64,000 nt of DNA, from positions 1,178,001 through 1,242,000 of the forward strand of contig NZ_CP104382.1 in NCBI RefSeq assembly GCF_030582395.1, written 5' to 3'. This DNA is from Ralstonia pickettii (GTDB taxonomy: Bacteria; Pseudomonadota; Gammaproteobacteria; Burkholderiales; Burkholderiaceae). How positions within the stretch are numbered: position 1 is the stretch's first letter; every line of letters begins with the position of its first letter. Below are positions 1 through 9,813 of the stretch, in pieces. The notes under the pieces were generated by a model. The model did no database searches. It saw only the letters and a list, made by a program, of their open reading frames with translations, and was not told the DNA's origin. A program made the translations under genes and the position numbers.

Positions 1-1
1 C

Positions 2-457
2 ATCGAGCTGATCGAGCAGCCGCCTTTGCACGCGCTCTGCCTGCGCCACGACGGCCCCGTCGCAACCATCCGCCAGACGTTCATCACGTTGCGGCAACTG
101 CTCGGCATCGACATGGAATCGGCGGATGCACCCGATCGCATTGGCATCTGCAACGGCGACCCCGAAACGCCCGGCTCCTTTGAGTATTTCGCGGGCGTCA
201 TCCTCGATGCGCCGCGCGCCGTCACCGGGCCCTTGCTCCCGATGCGCATCGAAGGCGGTCTCTACGCTTGCCACCGGCTGATCGGTCCTTACGCGCTGAT
301 CGCGCCGACCATGCAGGCGCTCTACGGCGGCTGCCTCCCAAGCTACGGCTTTGAACCGGACGACCGGCCGGCACTTGAGTTGTATCGCAGCCCAGGGCGG
401 CACCACCCGCCGCGTGCCTGCGTGACCGATCTGATGATCCCCATCCGCAAGGAGTAG
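2..457 (+). CDS. C-terminal part of an AraC-type regulator or GyrI-like effector-binding protein (5' truncated by window edge)
   Basis: The reading frame is open from the left edge (base 2) to a TAG at 455-457, so the start lies outside the window. The visible 151 residues match a GyrI-like small-molecule-binding domain: an early 'RHDGP' with the typical hydrophobic flanks, a central glycine-rich strand 'IEGGLYACHRLIGPY', and a C-terminal 'ELYRSP' strand. In AraC-family regulators this domain follows the DNA-binding helices and binds ligands. The next gene starts 3 bases after the stop, so the two are probably co-transcribed. Whether an AraC DNA-binding half lies upstream cannot be seen. Confidence 0.75.
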   Translation: MELIEQPPLHALCLRHDGPVATIRQTFITLRQLLGIDMESADAPDRIGICNGDPETPGSFEYFAGVILDAPRAVTGPLLPMRIEGGLYACHRLIGPYALIAPTMQALYGGCLPSYGFEPDDRPALELYRSPGRHHPPRACVTDLMIPIRKE

Positions 458-459
458 AG

Positions 460-1572
460 ATGCTGCACCGTTGGCTTGCCGCCGCGCTGGCGGCCGTCGT
501 CATGGGCGCTGCCCATGGCGGTCCGGCAGACGCACCCGCTGCGCCGTTTCACGTGGGCGAAACCACCCGCACGTTCCACCCGCAGGCTGAACGCCATTGG
601 CGCGGGGCACGCACGCAGGCGCTCATCACCAACATCTGGTATCCGGTGGACATTTCCGTGCCGGAGGTTTCGCACAACGTCGATGCGCCGGGCCGGTCGC
701 CCTTCCGCATGCAGCCATCTGCCGGCGAAGCGCCCGTCGCGTCAACGCAGGCGCAACATCCGCTGCTGCTGCTTTCGCACGGCACGGGCGGCACGGCGGG
801 CAGCCTCGATTGGATGGCCGCTGCGCTGGCCGCGAACGGCTACATCGTCGCGGGCGTGAATCATCCGGGCAACACGGCGCTGGAACCGCTCACGCGCGAA
901 GGCTTCATGCTGTGGTGGGAGCGCGCCACTGACGTGAGCGAAGTGCTGGATGGCGTGCTCGCCGATCCCGTATTGGGCGCGCATGTCGATCGCACGCGCA
1001 TCGGCGCCGTGGGCTTTTCGTTGGGTGGCTATACGGTGCTCGAACTTGCCGGCGCACGCACGGATGTCCCGGCGTTCATGGCGTTCTGCGGCTCGCCGCA
1101 GGCCGACGCGATCTGCCATCCACCCGAGATGGCCCGCGCGCAGATCAACCCGACCGTCGACACGACAAGATCACCGCAGGCGGAAGCGTCCCTCGCCCGC
1201 TCCGGTGCGTCTTACCGCGACGCACGCATCAAAGCCGTTTTTGCGATGGCGCCGGCACTGGGCATGGCGATGGACGCCACGTCGCTTGGCAACATCAGCA
1301 TCCCGGTCTCGCTGATGGCCGGAGACGCGGATGTCACCGTGCCCGTCGACACCAACGTGCGCCGCGTCGCCAAGATGCTGCCCAAGGCCGATCTGCTGCT
1401 GGTGCCGGGCGCGTCGCATTACACGTTCATGGATACGTGCCTGCCGGGGGCCGCACCCCATGTGCCGCTGCTGTGCAAGGACAACCCGGGCGTCGACCGT
1501 GATGCGGTGCATGCCGAGGCCGTGCGCCGGGCGCTGGATTTCTTCGGGGCGGCGCTGCCCGGTCAGACCTGA
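460..1572 (+). CDS. Exported alpha/beta hydrolase, dienelactone hydrolase / PAF-acetylhydrolase type
   Basis: The 370-residue protein begins with a signal peptide (hydrophobic residues 5-18, 'AHGGPADA' cleavage region). It carries an alpha/beta-hydrolase core: oxyanion-hole 'HGTG' at 107-110, nucleophile elbow 'GFSLGG' with Ser187, a late acidic residue in 'AGDADVTVP', and the catalytic His in 'GASHYTF'. The triad therefore looks intact. Related periplasmic enzymes hydrolyse esters or lactones, but the substrate cannot be told from sequence. The spacing to the upstream regulator fragment (TAG then AG then ATG) suggests one operon. The AraC/GyrI partner may sense its substrate; this is inference. 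Confidence 0.85.
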   Translation: MLHRWLAAALAAVVMGAAHGGPADAPAAPFHVGETTRTFHPQAERHWRGARTQALITNIWYPVDISVPEVSHNVDAPGRSPFRMQPSAGEAPVASTQAQHPLLLLSHGTGGTAGSLDWMAAALAANGYIVAGVNHPGNTALEPLTREGFMLWWERATDVSEVLDGVLADPVLGAHVDRTRIGAVGFSLGGYTVLELAGARTDVPAFMAFCGSPQADAICHPPEMARAQINPTVDTTRSPQAEASLARSGASYRDARIKAVFAMAPALGMAMDATSLGNISIPVSLMAGDADVTVPVDTNVRRVAKMLPKADLLLVPGASHYTFMDTCLPGAAPHVPLLCKDNPGVDRDAVHAEAVRRALDFFGAALPGQT

Positions 1573-1599
1573 GCGTCACCGCGATTCGATGCAGATCGA

Positions 1600-2721
<1,122 letters not shown>

Positions 2722-2954
2722 ACCCGGAATTTATGAATTTTTCGTGGCGGCGACGATAGCACATCGGCCCGGCAATGCGGGGGCCGGCATGTGGTCGTTT
2801 ACGTCTAGTTGGACCTTGTTCAGCCGGGCGCACATGCGCCGACACCATCCCGACTCCGCGCGCCCGGCCCCGGCCCTCGCCCAGCCAGCAAAACAAAACG
2901 GGTGACAGCACCGCGCCGTCACCCGCGCTTTGTTCCGCAGCGTGGGCGCTGCGG

Positions 2955-4178
2955 CTACTTGTTCGCCGCAACCTCCATGATCATCCGCGAGAGCAGATAA
3001 AGGCGCGGCACGACGCTCTCCACTTCCGCGTATTCCTCCGGCGTGTGGATGCCGCCGCCAACAATCCCGAAGCCATCCAGCGTGGGCGTACCGACACCCG
3101 CCGACAGGCTGGAATCGGCCGCGCCGCCGCTGCCCTCCAGCGTGAGCTTGCGGCCGATCTCGGCGTAGATGGCTTGCGCCTTGGCGGCCAGTTGGTCGGA
3201 CGCCGCATTGCGCGGCATCGGCGGGAAGCTGCGCACCAGCGAGGTCTTCACTTCCGTCTCGGCGATCAGCTTGTTGGCCGACACGCGCGTCAGGTCGCGC
3301 TCCACGCGGTCGAATTCCTCCGGCACGGCCACGCGCACGTCGGCGTACGCCGTTGCATGGTCGGGGATGACGTTGGTCGCGTCGCCCGCCTTGAGCACCG
3401 TCACGTTGAAAGTCGTCTGCTTGGCACTGTCGCCCAGCTTGCCGACTTGCAGCACCTGGTGCGCCAGTTCGTTGCCGGCGTTACGACCGGATTCGGGCGC
3501 CACGCCGGCGTGCGCGGCCTTGCCTTTGATGTCGATCTCCGCCGTGCCGCTGCCCTTGCGCCACACGACCAGCCCATCGGCGGGCCGGCCCGGTTCCAGG
3601 TTGAGCGTCACGTCATGCTGCTTCGCTTCGCGCTCGATCAACGCGCGCGTGCCCTTGGAGCCGGTTTCCTCGTTCGTGTTGAGCAGCAGCGTGACCTGCC
3701 CGTATTGCTTGAAGTCGAGCTGCTGCAGGATCTTCATCGCATACAAACCCGCCACTACGCCGCCCTTGTCGTCCATCACGCCGGGGCCGTAGGCGCGCTT
3801 GTCCTTGATGTAAAACGGCTTGGCGCGTGCGGTGCCGTCCTTGAAGACGGTGTCCATATGCGCCATCAGCAGAATGCGCGTCTTGCCGGAGCCCTTCCAG
3901 GTCGCCAGGATGTTGTTGCCCGCTGCCGGCGCGGCGGACACCGTTTCCACCTGGGCGCCAGCCTTGCGCAGTTCGTCGGTGACGATGGTGCCAATCTGGC
4001 TCAGTCCCGCTTCGTTGCCCGTGCCCGAATCGATGTTCACCAGGCGCTCGAGCAATTGCAGTGCGTCGCCGCGGTAGCCCTCGGCGGCGGACAGCACCTT
4101 GGGATTGGCATCGGCGGCACAAGACAGACCTGTGGCACACAGCAACAGCGCAGCAACGGCAAGGCGGGACGGTTTCAT
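2955..4178 (-). CDS. Exported M20-family metallopeptidase (glutamate carboxypeptidase-like)
   Basis: The start at 4178 is chosen because 'MKPSRLAVAALLLCATGLS' forms a signal peptide there; the frame stays open a further 31 codons upstream. The 407-residue protein has the M20 two-zinc site: His107-x-Asp109 in 'LMAHMDTVF', Asp136 in 'GPGVMDD', Glu170-Glu171 in 'TNEETG', and a distal His in 'GGIHTPEE'. The dimerisation domain includes 'GKAAHAG'. This is the carboxypeptidase G2 pattern, with periplasmic removal of C-terminal glutamate or similar residues from peptides or folates. It is transcribed convergently with nothing close by and appears to be monocistronic. Confidence 0.88.
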   Translation of the reverse strand: MKPSRLAVAALLLCATGLSCAADANPKVLSAAEGYRGDALQLLERLVNIDSGTGNEAGLSQIGTIVTDELRKAGAQVETVSAAPAAGNNILATWKGSGKTRILLMAHMDTVFKDGTARAKPFYIKDKRAYGPGVMDDKGGVVAGLYAMKILQQLDFKQYGQVTLLLNTNEETGSKGTRALIEREAKQHDVTLNLEPGRPADGLVVWRKGSGTAEIDIKGKAAHAGVAPESGRNAGNELAHQVLQVGKLGDSAKQTTFNVTVLKAGDATNVIPDHATAYADVRVAVPEEFDRVERDLTRVSANKLIAETEVKTSLVRSFPPMPRNAASDQLAAKAQAIYAEIGRKLTLEGSGGAADSSLSAGVGTPTLDGFGIVGGGIHTPEEYAEVESVVPRLYLLSRMIMEVAANK

Positions 4179-4412
4179 ACAGGACCTTTTTCTAGCGAGT
4201 GGCGAAACGGCCATTACACACAAGATCGTGCCGCGCGGGCAGCCATGTTGCGTTCGGCGCACGGTCGTCATGCGTGGCTTGCTCTTGGGCCGCGACTGAT
4301 GCAGCGTAATAACTATTCATCGCATGCATTACCGGTCATTCAAACAATAAATTTCACAAATAATGCACGCGCCGCTACTCTGGTTCTCCCGTGAATTTTT
4401 CGCAAGCACACG

Positions 4413-5087
4413 ATGGCGGAGCTTTATCTCGTACGGCACGGACAGGCCTCGTTTGGCGCTGCAGATTACGACCGGCTCTCCGAGCGCGGCGAGCAGCAGA
4501 GCGTCTGGCTTGGTGAATATTTTGCGCGGCAGGACATTGTTTTTGATCGCGTCATCTGCGGCACCTTGCGCCGACACAACCAGACCGTCGACGGCATCCT
4601 GCGCGGCATGGGCATTTCCGGCACGGCGGTTGAGCAGCATGCCGGGCTGAACGAATACGACTTCCAGGGCCTCTTTGCCGCGCTGGGCGAGGATTTTCCG
4701 GAGCTGACGCAGTTGGCCTCGGGCTCGATGCGCGATCACTACCGGGCGCTCAAGAAGGTGCTGCATCTATGGTCGGACGACAAGATCCGCGGGCCCCTTC
4801 CTGAAACGTGGGCCGCCTTCCAGCAACGCGTGGCCGACGCCCGCGCGGCCATCCAGGCAGGCGCCGGGCAGCGTGTGCTGGCGATCAGTTCCGGCGGCCC
4901 CATTGCGGTGACCGCGCAGCAGGTGCTGGCCGCACCGCCCACCACCGCCATTGCGCTGAACCTGCAGATCCGCAACAGCAGCGTCTCGCAGTATTTCTTC
5001 AACGCCGAATCGTTCCAGTTGGCCACTTTCAACGGCATCCCGCATCTGGACGATCCGGCCCGACGCGCGTTCCAGACGTACGGCTGA
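4413..5087 (+). CDS. Histidine phosphatase superfamily protein (phosphoglycerate mutase-like)
   Basis: The 224-residue protein opens with 'LYLVRHGQASFG', the RHG phosphohistidine motif (Arg8-His9). A second conserved segment, 'ISSGGPIAV', replaces the more usual 'SHGG..', so the second catalytic histidine of classical mutases is not obvious. It is a small cytosolic phosphatase of the SixA/PhoE-like branch with unknown substrate. The SDR gene begins 48 bases after its stop with a good ribosome site, so the pair may be one transcript. Confidence 0.82.
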   Translation: MAELYLVRHGQASFGAADYDRLSERGEQQSVWLGEYFARQDIVFDRVICGTLRRHNQTVDGILRGMGISGTAVEQHAGLNEYDFQGLFAALGEDFPELTQLASGSMRDHYRALKKVLHLWSDDKIRGPLPETWAAFQQRVADARAAIQAGAGQRVLAISSGGPIAVTAQQVLAAPPTTAIALNLQIRNSSVSQYFFNAESFQLATFNGIPHLDDPARRAFQTYG

Positions 5088-5135
5088 TCGCCCAGGCCGG
5101 ACGCCCATAACAGATCACCATTGGAGGAGCACACC

Positions 5136-5900
5136 ATGAGCACGAACCTGTTCGACCTGACCGGAAAGATCGCCCTGGTTACCGGCGCCAGCCGCGGCAT
5201 TGGCGAAGAGATTGCCAAGCTGCTGGCAGAACAAGGCGCGCACGTGATCGTGTCGAGCCGCAAGCTGGCCGACTGCGAAGTCGTGGCAGAACGCATCCGT
5301 GAAGCCGGCGGCAAGGCGGAAGCCCTCGCCTGCCACGTCGGGCGCATGGAAGACATTGCCGCGGCGTTCGACACCATCCGCCGCACGCACGGCCGGCTCG
5401 ACATTCTCATCAACAACGCGGCGGCCAACCCGCACTTCGGCCACATCCTCGACACGGATCTGGCGGCGTACGAGAAGACTGTTGAGGTGAACATCCGCGG
5501 CTACTTCTTCATGTCGGTTGAAGCCGGCAAGATGATGAAGGCGCAGGGCGGCGGCGCGATCGTCAATACCGCGTCGGTCAACGCGCTGCACCCGGGCGAC
5601 AAGCAAGGCATCTACTCCATCACCAAGGCCGCCGTGGCCCACATGACGCGCGCGTTCGCCAAGGAATGCGGGCCGTTCGGCATTCGCGTGAATGCCCTGC
5701 TGCCGGGTCTGACGAAGACCAAGTTCGCGGGCGCGCTCTTTGAAGACAAGGCCACGTACGACCGCTGGATCAGCGAGATCCCACTGCGCCGCCACGCCGA
5801 GCCGCGCGAGATGGCCGGCACGGTGCTCTACCTCGTGTCTGATGCAGCGAGCTACACCAATGGCGAGTGCATCGTCGTCGACGGCGGCATGACGGTCTGA
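5136..5900 (+). CDS. SDR family oxidoreductase
   Basis: The start at 5136 follows 'TTGGAGGAGCACACC', a strong ribosome site. The 254-residue Rossmann enzyme has the cofactor motif 'VTGASRGIGEE' near residues 15-25, 'NNAAANP', catalytic Ser in 'VNTASVN', and Tyr-x3-Lys in 'IYSITKAAV'. It ends with 'NGECIVVDGGMTV', the usual SDR tail. NAD(P)-dependent alcohol/ketone chemistry is clear, but the substrate is not. It follows the histidine phosphatase gene. Confidence 0.9.
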   Translation: MSTNLFDLTGKIALVTGASRGIGEEIAKLLAEQGAHVIVSSRKLADCEVVAERIREAGGKAEALACHVGRMEDIAAAFDTIRRTHGRLDILINNAAANPHFGHILDTDLAAYEKTVEVNIRGYFFMSVEAGKMMKAQGGGAIVNTASVNALHPGDKQGIYSITKAAVAHMTRAFAKECGPFGIRVNALLPGLTKTKFAGALFEDKATYDRWISEIPLRRHAEPREMAGTVLYLVSDAASYTNGECIVVDGGMTV

Positions 5901-6078
5901 CAACGGGGCGCCCCTGCCGGTGCACCTCCGCTGGTCTCCATGCCCGGCACACCGATATTGCGCCGGGCCTCGGGGTGACGGCTCCCAGAGCGCACGGCTT
6001 ACTCGTGCATCAGCGCCTGAGTGAAGCGTGAAGAAAGGGAGCAGCAGAGGTCAGACGTGAGCTTCACTGGGGGGGCTT

Positions 6079-7335
6079 TCATAAAACGAGCACGGCGCGA
6101 AAGTCATTGACGTTCGTGAAGGTCGGGCCCGTCACGACAGATGCGCCCAAGGCGCCAAAGAAGCCGTGCCCGTCATTGTTGTCGAGCGCTTCGCGCGGCT
6201 GGATGCCGAGCGCCCTCGCTTCGCGGAGCGAATCGGGAGTGAGCACTGCACCAGCAATCTCTTGCTGACCGTCCACGCCATCGGTGTCGCCAGCCATTGC
6301 GTAGATGCCGGGTTCGCCCGCGAGTGAAATACCAAGGGCCAATAGGAACTCGACATTGCGCCCACCACGGCCATTACCACGGACAGTGACGGTCGTTTCA
6401 CCGCCAGACAGCAAAACGCACGGTGCAGAAAATGGCTGGCCGTGCAGCCGGACTTGCCGCGCAATGCCTGCCATGACCGCCCCGACGTCGCGCGCCTCGC
6501 CTTCAATCGCGTTGCCGAGAATGTGCGTGGGGATTCCGGCCGCGCGCGCCACCGCGGCAGCGGCTTCCAGCGCCATCTGGGGCGTGGCGACCATGCGCAC
6601 GGTGTTGCCCGCCAGGCGCGAGTCGTCTGGAAAGAGGGATTCGCCGCGCCCACTTTCGAGCGCCTCGAGCACCGGTTTCGGCACGTCGATCCGGTAACGC
6701 TGCAGGATCGCCAGCGCATCCGCACACGTCGTGGGATCGCCGACCGTCGGGCCGGAGGCGATGTCGCAGGGATCGTCGCCCGGCACATCGGAGATCAGCA
6801 GTGTGACGACCTTGGCCGGATGGCATGCTGCCGCCAGGCGTCCACCTTTGATGCCTGACAGGTGCCGGCGCACGCAATTCATCTCGCTGATGCTTGCGCC
6901 AGATTTGAGCAGCGCGCGGCTCACGGCCTGCTTGTCCTGCAGCGTAACGCCATCGATCGGCAACGGCAGCAGCGCCGACCCACCACCCGAGATCAGACAC
7001 AGCACGGTGTCGCTCGCGCTCAGGTTGCCGACCAGCGACAGCATCCGCTTTGCGGCATCCATCCCGGCAGCGTCGGGCACTGGGTGTGCGGCCTCGGCAA
7101 TCTCGATGCGCTCGCACGGCACGGCGTAACCGTAACGAGTCACCACCAGGCCGCTGAGTGGGCCTTTCCAATGTGTCTCAACGGCGCGCGCCATGGCTGC
7201 AGATGCCTTGCCGGCACCGATGACGATCAAGCGACCGGCGGGCGCCTCGGGCAGATGCGCCGCAAGGTTGCTCGCCGGCAGCGCTGCATCGATCGCGGCG
7301 TCAAACATCTTTCGCAACAGCAAACTTGGGTCCAT
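6079..7335 (-). CDS. Glycerate kinase, MOFRL type (TtuD/hydroxypyruvate reductase family)
   Basis: The start at 7335 follows GGGAG with a 6-base gap; the open frame upstream has no ribosome site. The 418-residue protein has the N-terminal DUF4147 half ('VIGAGKASAAMA', 'LISGGGSALLPLP', 'SDVPGDDPCDIASGPTVGD') and the C-terminal MOFRL half ('GRGGRNVEFLLAL', 'AMAGDTDGVDG'). The family phosphorylates glycerate to 2-phosphoglycerate. Here it is the last gene of the minus-strand uronate operon and would finish the pathway by sending glycerate into glycolysis. It begins 14 bases after the MFS gene's stop. Confidence 0.92.
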   Translation of the reverse strand: MDPSLLLRKMFDAAIDAALPASNLAAHLPEAPAGRLIVIGAGKASAAMARAVETHWKGPLSGLVVTRYGYAVPCERIEIAEAAHPVPDAAGMDAAKRMLSLVGNLSASDTVLCLISGGGSALLPLPIDGVTLQDKQAVSRALLKSGASISEMNCVRRHLSGIKGGRLAAACHPAKVVTLLISDVPGDDPCDIASGPTVGDPTTCADALAILQRYRIDVPKPVLEALESGRGESLFPDDSRLAGNTVRMVATPQMALEAAAAVARAAGIPTHILGNAIEGEARDVGAVMAGIARQVRLHGQPFSAPCVLLSGGETTVTVRGNGRGGRNVEFLLALGISLAGEPGIYAMAGDTDGVDGQQEIAGAVLTPDSLREARALGIQPREALDNNDGHGFFGALGASVVTGPTFTNVNDFRAVLVL

Positions 7336-7349
7336 CGTCAACTCCCAAG

Positions 7350-8669
7350 CTAGGCGTTTGCCGCCGAAGATAGATTGCGGCTTTGTGCCGGCGCGCGATG
7401 CCTGACCAGCGTCCACAGCAGCGCCATGCCTATCAGGTCACCGCAGCCTAGCGCCACGAAGAACGGCGTGTAGCCGATGCTGCTGACCAGCCCCCCGATC
7501 AGCAATGTGAAGCTCAGGTTGCCGATTCCGGCCACAAAACTCGCCATGCCAGTAACAGTCGCCACTTCGTGCTTGGGGAACAGGTCTGCCGACAGAGAGA
7601 TCACCGAGATCGAAAGGGTCTGGTGTGCGAATCCGCCCAAGCACAGCAAGAAGATGGCCACCGCTGGGTCCTTGACGAAACCCACGCCCGCCATGCCGAT
7701 CATGAGCACCGCACCCAGAGAGAATGCAACGCGCTTGCCGTCGACGATGGCGACGCCGAAGCGCTTGTTCAGATACGCGGAGATGGTGCCGCCCATCATG
7801 CAGCCGAAATCCGCGGCCACAAATGGCAGCCACGCAGTGAGCGCAATGGTTTTGAGATCGAACCCGCGTGCCTGATACAGGTACAGCGGCATCCAGTAGA
7901 CCAGCGTGCCCCACACTGGATCGGCGAAGAAGCGCGGCAACGCAATGCCCCAAAAATTCCGCTGAGACAGGATATGGCGGATGGTCGGCCTGCCGCCATC
8001 CTTTGCCTGCGCCACCCTGTCGTTCGCTCCAATCGTCTGGTCCTCCACCTGCCCCGCCGCGATGTAGTCCGCCTCCTCCTTCGTCAGCGCTGGGTGCGCA
8101 TCTGGATGACGATAGAAGATCAGCCACAATCCAGCCCAGCCGAGGCTCAGTGCGCCAGCAATGATGAAGGCGGTCTCCCAGTCGTACTTGAGGATCGACC
8201 ATGCGATCAGCGGCGGCGCCATGATGGCCCCGACCGAAGCGCCCAGGTTGAACGTGCCGGCCGCAAAGCCTCGCTCCCGAGCGGGGAACCAGTAGGCCGT
8301 GGCGCGCATACCGGCCGGGATGAAAGCGCCTTCCACGAGCCCCAGCATGCCACGCAGCACGAACAGCCCGATCCAGCCGCTTACGAACCCATGCGCGATA
8401 CAGATGAGCGACCATGCGACACCGCACAGCAAGAAACCGAAGCGCAGGCCGATGCGATCCATCAGATACCCGGTCAGCGGCGCGCCAATCGGATACATGA
8501 CCAGGAAGGCACCGGTAATCCATCCGTAGTGCTGCGTGGTGATATGCAGGCTCTGCATGACCGTGGGTGCGGCCACGCCCAGCGAGCTGCGCGCCAGATA
8601 GTTCATGACCGTACCGAGCGTCAGCAGGCCGATCATCCACCAGCGCAGTCCCTTGATTTTCATTTTCAT
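7350..8669 (-). CDS. MFS transporter, anion:cation symporter type (hexuronate/aldarate-like)
   Basis: The start at 8669 follows GGGAG with about 6 bases of spacing. The 439-residue protein has twelve predicted membrane segments, starting with 'WWMIGLLTLGTVMNYLARSSLGVAAP'. That opening is characteristic of the ACS family carrying hexuronates, galactonate and glucarate. The N-terminal 'DRIGLRFGF' loop and a central hydrophilic loop near residues 200-235 are also typical. From operon context its substrate is probably a hexuronate or hexarate. It lies between the alginate-lyase-family gene (10-base gap) and glycerate kinase. Confidence 0.9.
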   Translation of the reverse strand: MKMKIKGLRWWMIGLLTLGTVMNYLARSSLGVAAPTVMQSLHITTQHYGWITGAFLVMYPIGAPLTGYLMDRIGLRFGFLLCGVAWSLICIAHGFVSGWIGLFVLRGMLGLVEGAFIPAGMRATAYWFPARERGFAAGTFNLGASVGAIMAPPLIAWSILKYDWETAFIIAGALSLGWAGLWLIFYRHPDAHPALTKEEADYIAAGQVEDQTIGANDRVAQAKDGGRPTIRHILSQRNFWGIALPRFFADPVWGTLVYWMPLYLYQARGFDLKTIALTAWLPFVAADFGCMMGGTISAYLNKRFGVAIVDGKRVAFSLGAVLMIGMAGVGFVKDPAVAIFLLCLGGFAHQTLSISVISLSADLFPKHEVATVTGMASFVAGIGNLSFTLLIGGLVSSIGYTPFFVALGCGDLIGMALLWTLVRHRAPAQSRNLSSAANA

Positions 8670-8679
8670 CGCGCTCTCC

Positions 8680-9813
8680 CTAGGCGGGGAACAAGGCGCG
8701 CGCAACCGGCGAGGCATTCAGCCCAACCGATACGGCGCGAAATTGTGGATCAAGATGCGAGGCGATGCGGTATAGGTCCGCTGCCTCGTTGCGTTGCCAT
8801 AGGCCGGAGTAGCCTTTCACGTTGGCAGCAGCGCGACGCGCATCGAACTTGACGCTGCTGTGCACGAATTCCTCGTGCTGCCTCTCACCCCGCGCATAGG
8901 GGGCAAGCCAGTTCAGCGCGCTCGCCAGCCGGCCGCGAATCTCCGGGGCGCCGTACCAATCCTGCCCATGCGCAACCGCCATCGTTGCTGCCATCAACAG
9001 CGGCTCGAGGTTGTAGACCACGTAATGCATAGCATCACGCTGGGCGAAATCGTACGTGCTGCCGTCATCGCGCACGTTCTGCCGCACGTGATCGATGAAG
9101 GCCGCCCGCGCAGCGTCGATCCACCGCCTCTCGCCGCTCAGATAGGCCCCGGCGGTCGCCAGCTTGATGCGATGGCTCTGCCAGTTGTTGAGCAGTGTGC
9201 TGTCGTCGCCCACGCGCCGCGCGGGCGTCAGGTAAGCCTCGGCCAGTTGCGCACCAAAGGAAGGGACGCGTTCTGCCAGCTCGGCTGACAAATGCTCACG
9301 CATCAGATCGAGCCCGAACAGGAATTGCACGAGCTCAGCCTCGTCGACCGGGTTGGAGGATGAGCGGTATACCGGCAGCCATCCTGCGATGTACGCCACC
9401 GCCTTGTCGGCATAAGCGGGGGTGTTGGATACGCGAAACGCCAACGCCTGCACCAGCGTCTGCTGCCAATCCTGCTGGGCCAGCACGCTTGCATCGCGGT
9501 CGCCTTCATGCGGCAGGAGGCCCTGCGTGTGAACGATGTCGCGCACATGCAGCGGGCGCGCCAAGCTTGTGTGCGCCTGTGAAATGAGTTGTGCCGCCAC
9601 CGCAGGTGGTACGGAAGCCGCCAGTGCTTCCGCACGCTGTAACGAGGTCAGTGCGTACGTCATCGCATTCTTACTGTTGGGGCGGGATACCAGATCGGCC
9701 GCCCAGCCGTTGCCATAGCCTCTGGCCGCGACTGCCAACGGCGCTGCGAACATGCCGTGCAAAAGCAGCCGCCGGCCCGGGGAATACCTGGGCGAGATGT
9801 GTTCGCAGCTCAC
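8680..9813 (-). CDS. Alginate lyase-family protein (PL5-like), exported
   Basis: The GTG start at 9813 overlaps the upstream stop (GTGA), so translation is probably coupled. The 377-residue protein has an N-terminal 'RRLLLHGMFAAPLAVAARG', a twin-arginine-like or Sec signal. The alpha/alpha-barrel body carries 'LLNNWQSHRIKLATAGAYL' and 'YDFAQRDAMHYVVYNLEPLL', matching the conserved Asn/His and Arg/Tyr clusters of the alginate lyase family (PF05426). Family members cleave polyuronates by beta-elimination, and some PL5 enzymes also act on polyglucuronate. In an operon for free uronate oxidation it probably feeds oligo- or monouronates. Substrate and activity are inferred. Confidence 0.75.
   Translation of the reverse strand: MSCEHISPRYSPGRRLLLHGMFAAPLAVAARGYGNGWAADLVSRPNSKNAMTYALTSLQRAEALAASVPPAVAAQLISQAHTSLARPLHVRDIVHTQGLLPHEGDRDASVLAQQDWQQTLVQALAFRVSNTPAYADKAVAYIAGWLPVYRSSSNPVDEAELVQFLFGLDLMREHLSAELAERVPSFGAQLAEAYLTPARRVGDDSTLLNNWQSHRIKLATAGAYLSGERRWIDAARAAFIDHVRQNVRDDGSTYDFAQRDAMHYVVYNLEPLLMAATMAVAHGQDWYGAPEIRGRLASALNWLAPYARGERQHEEFVHSSVKFDARRAAANVKGYSGLWQRNEAADLYRIASHLDPQFRAVSVGLNASPVARALFPA

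Noticed and set aside
2775-4394. 539-codon open frame antisense to the M20 peptidase
   Set aside because: Arg/His-rich shadow; the minus strand has a signal peptide and a complete zinc site.
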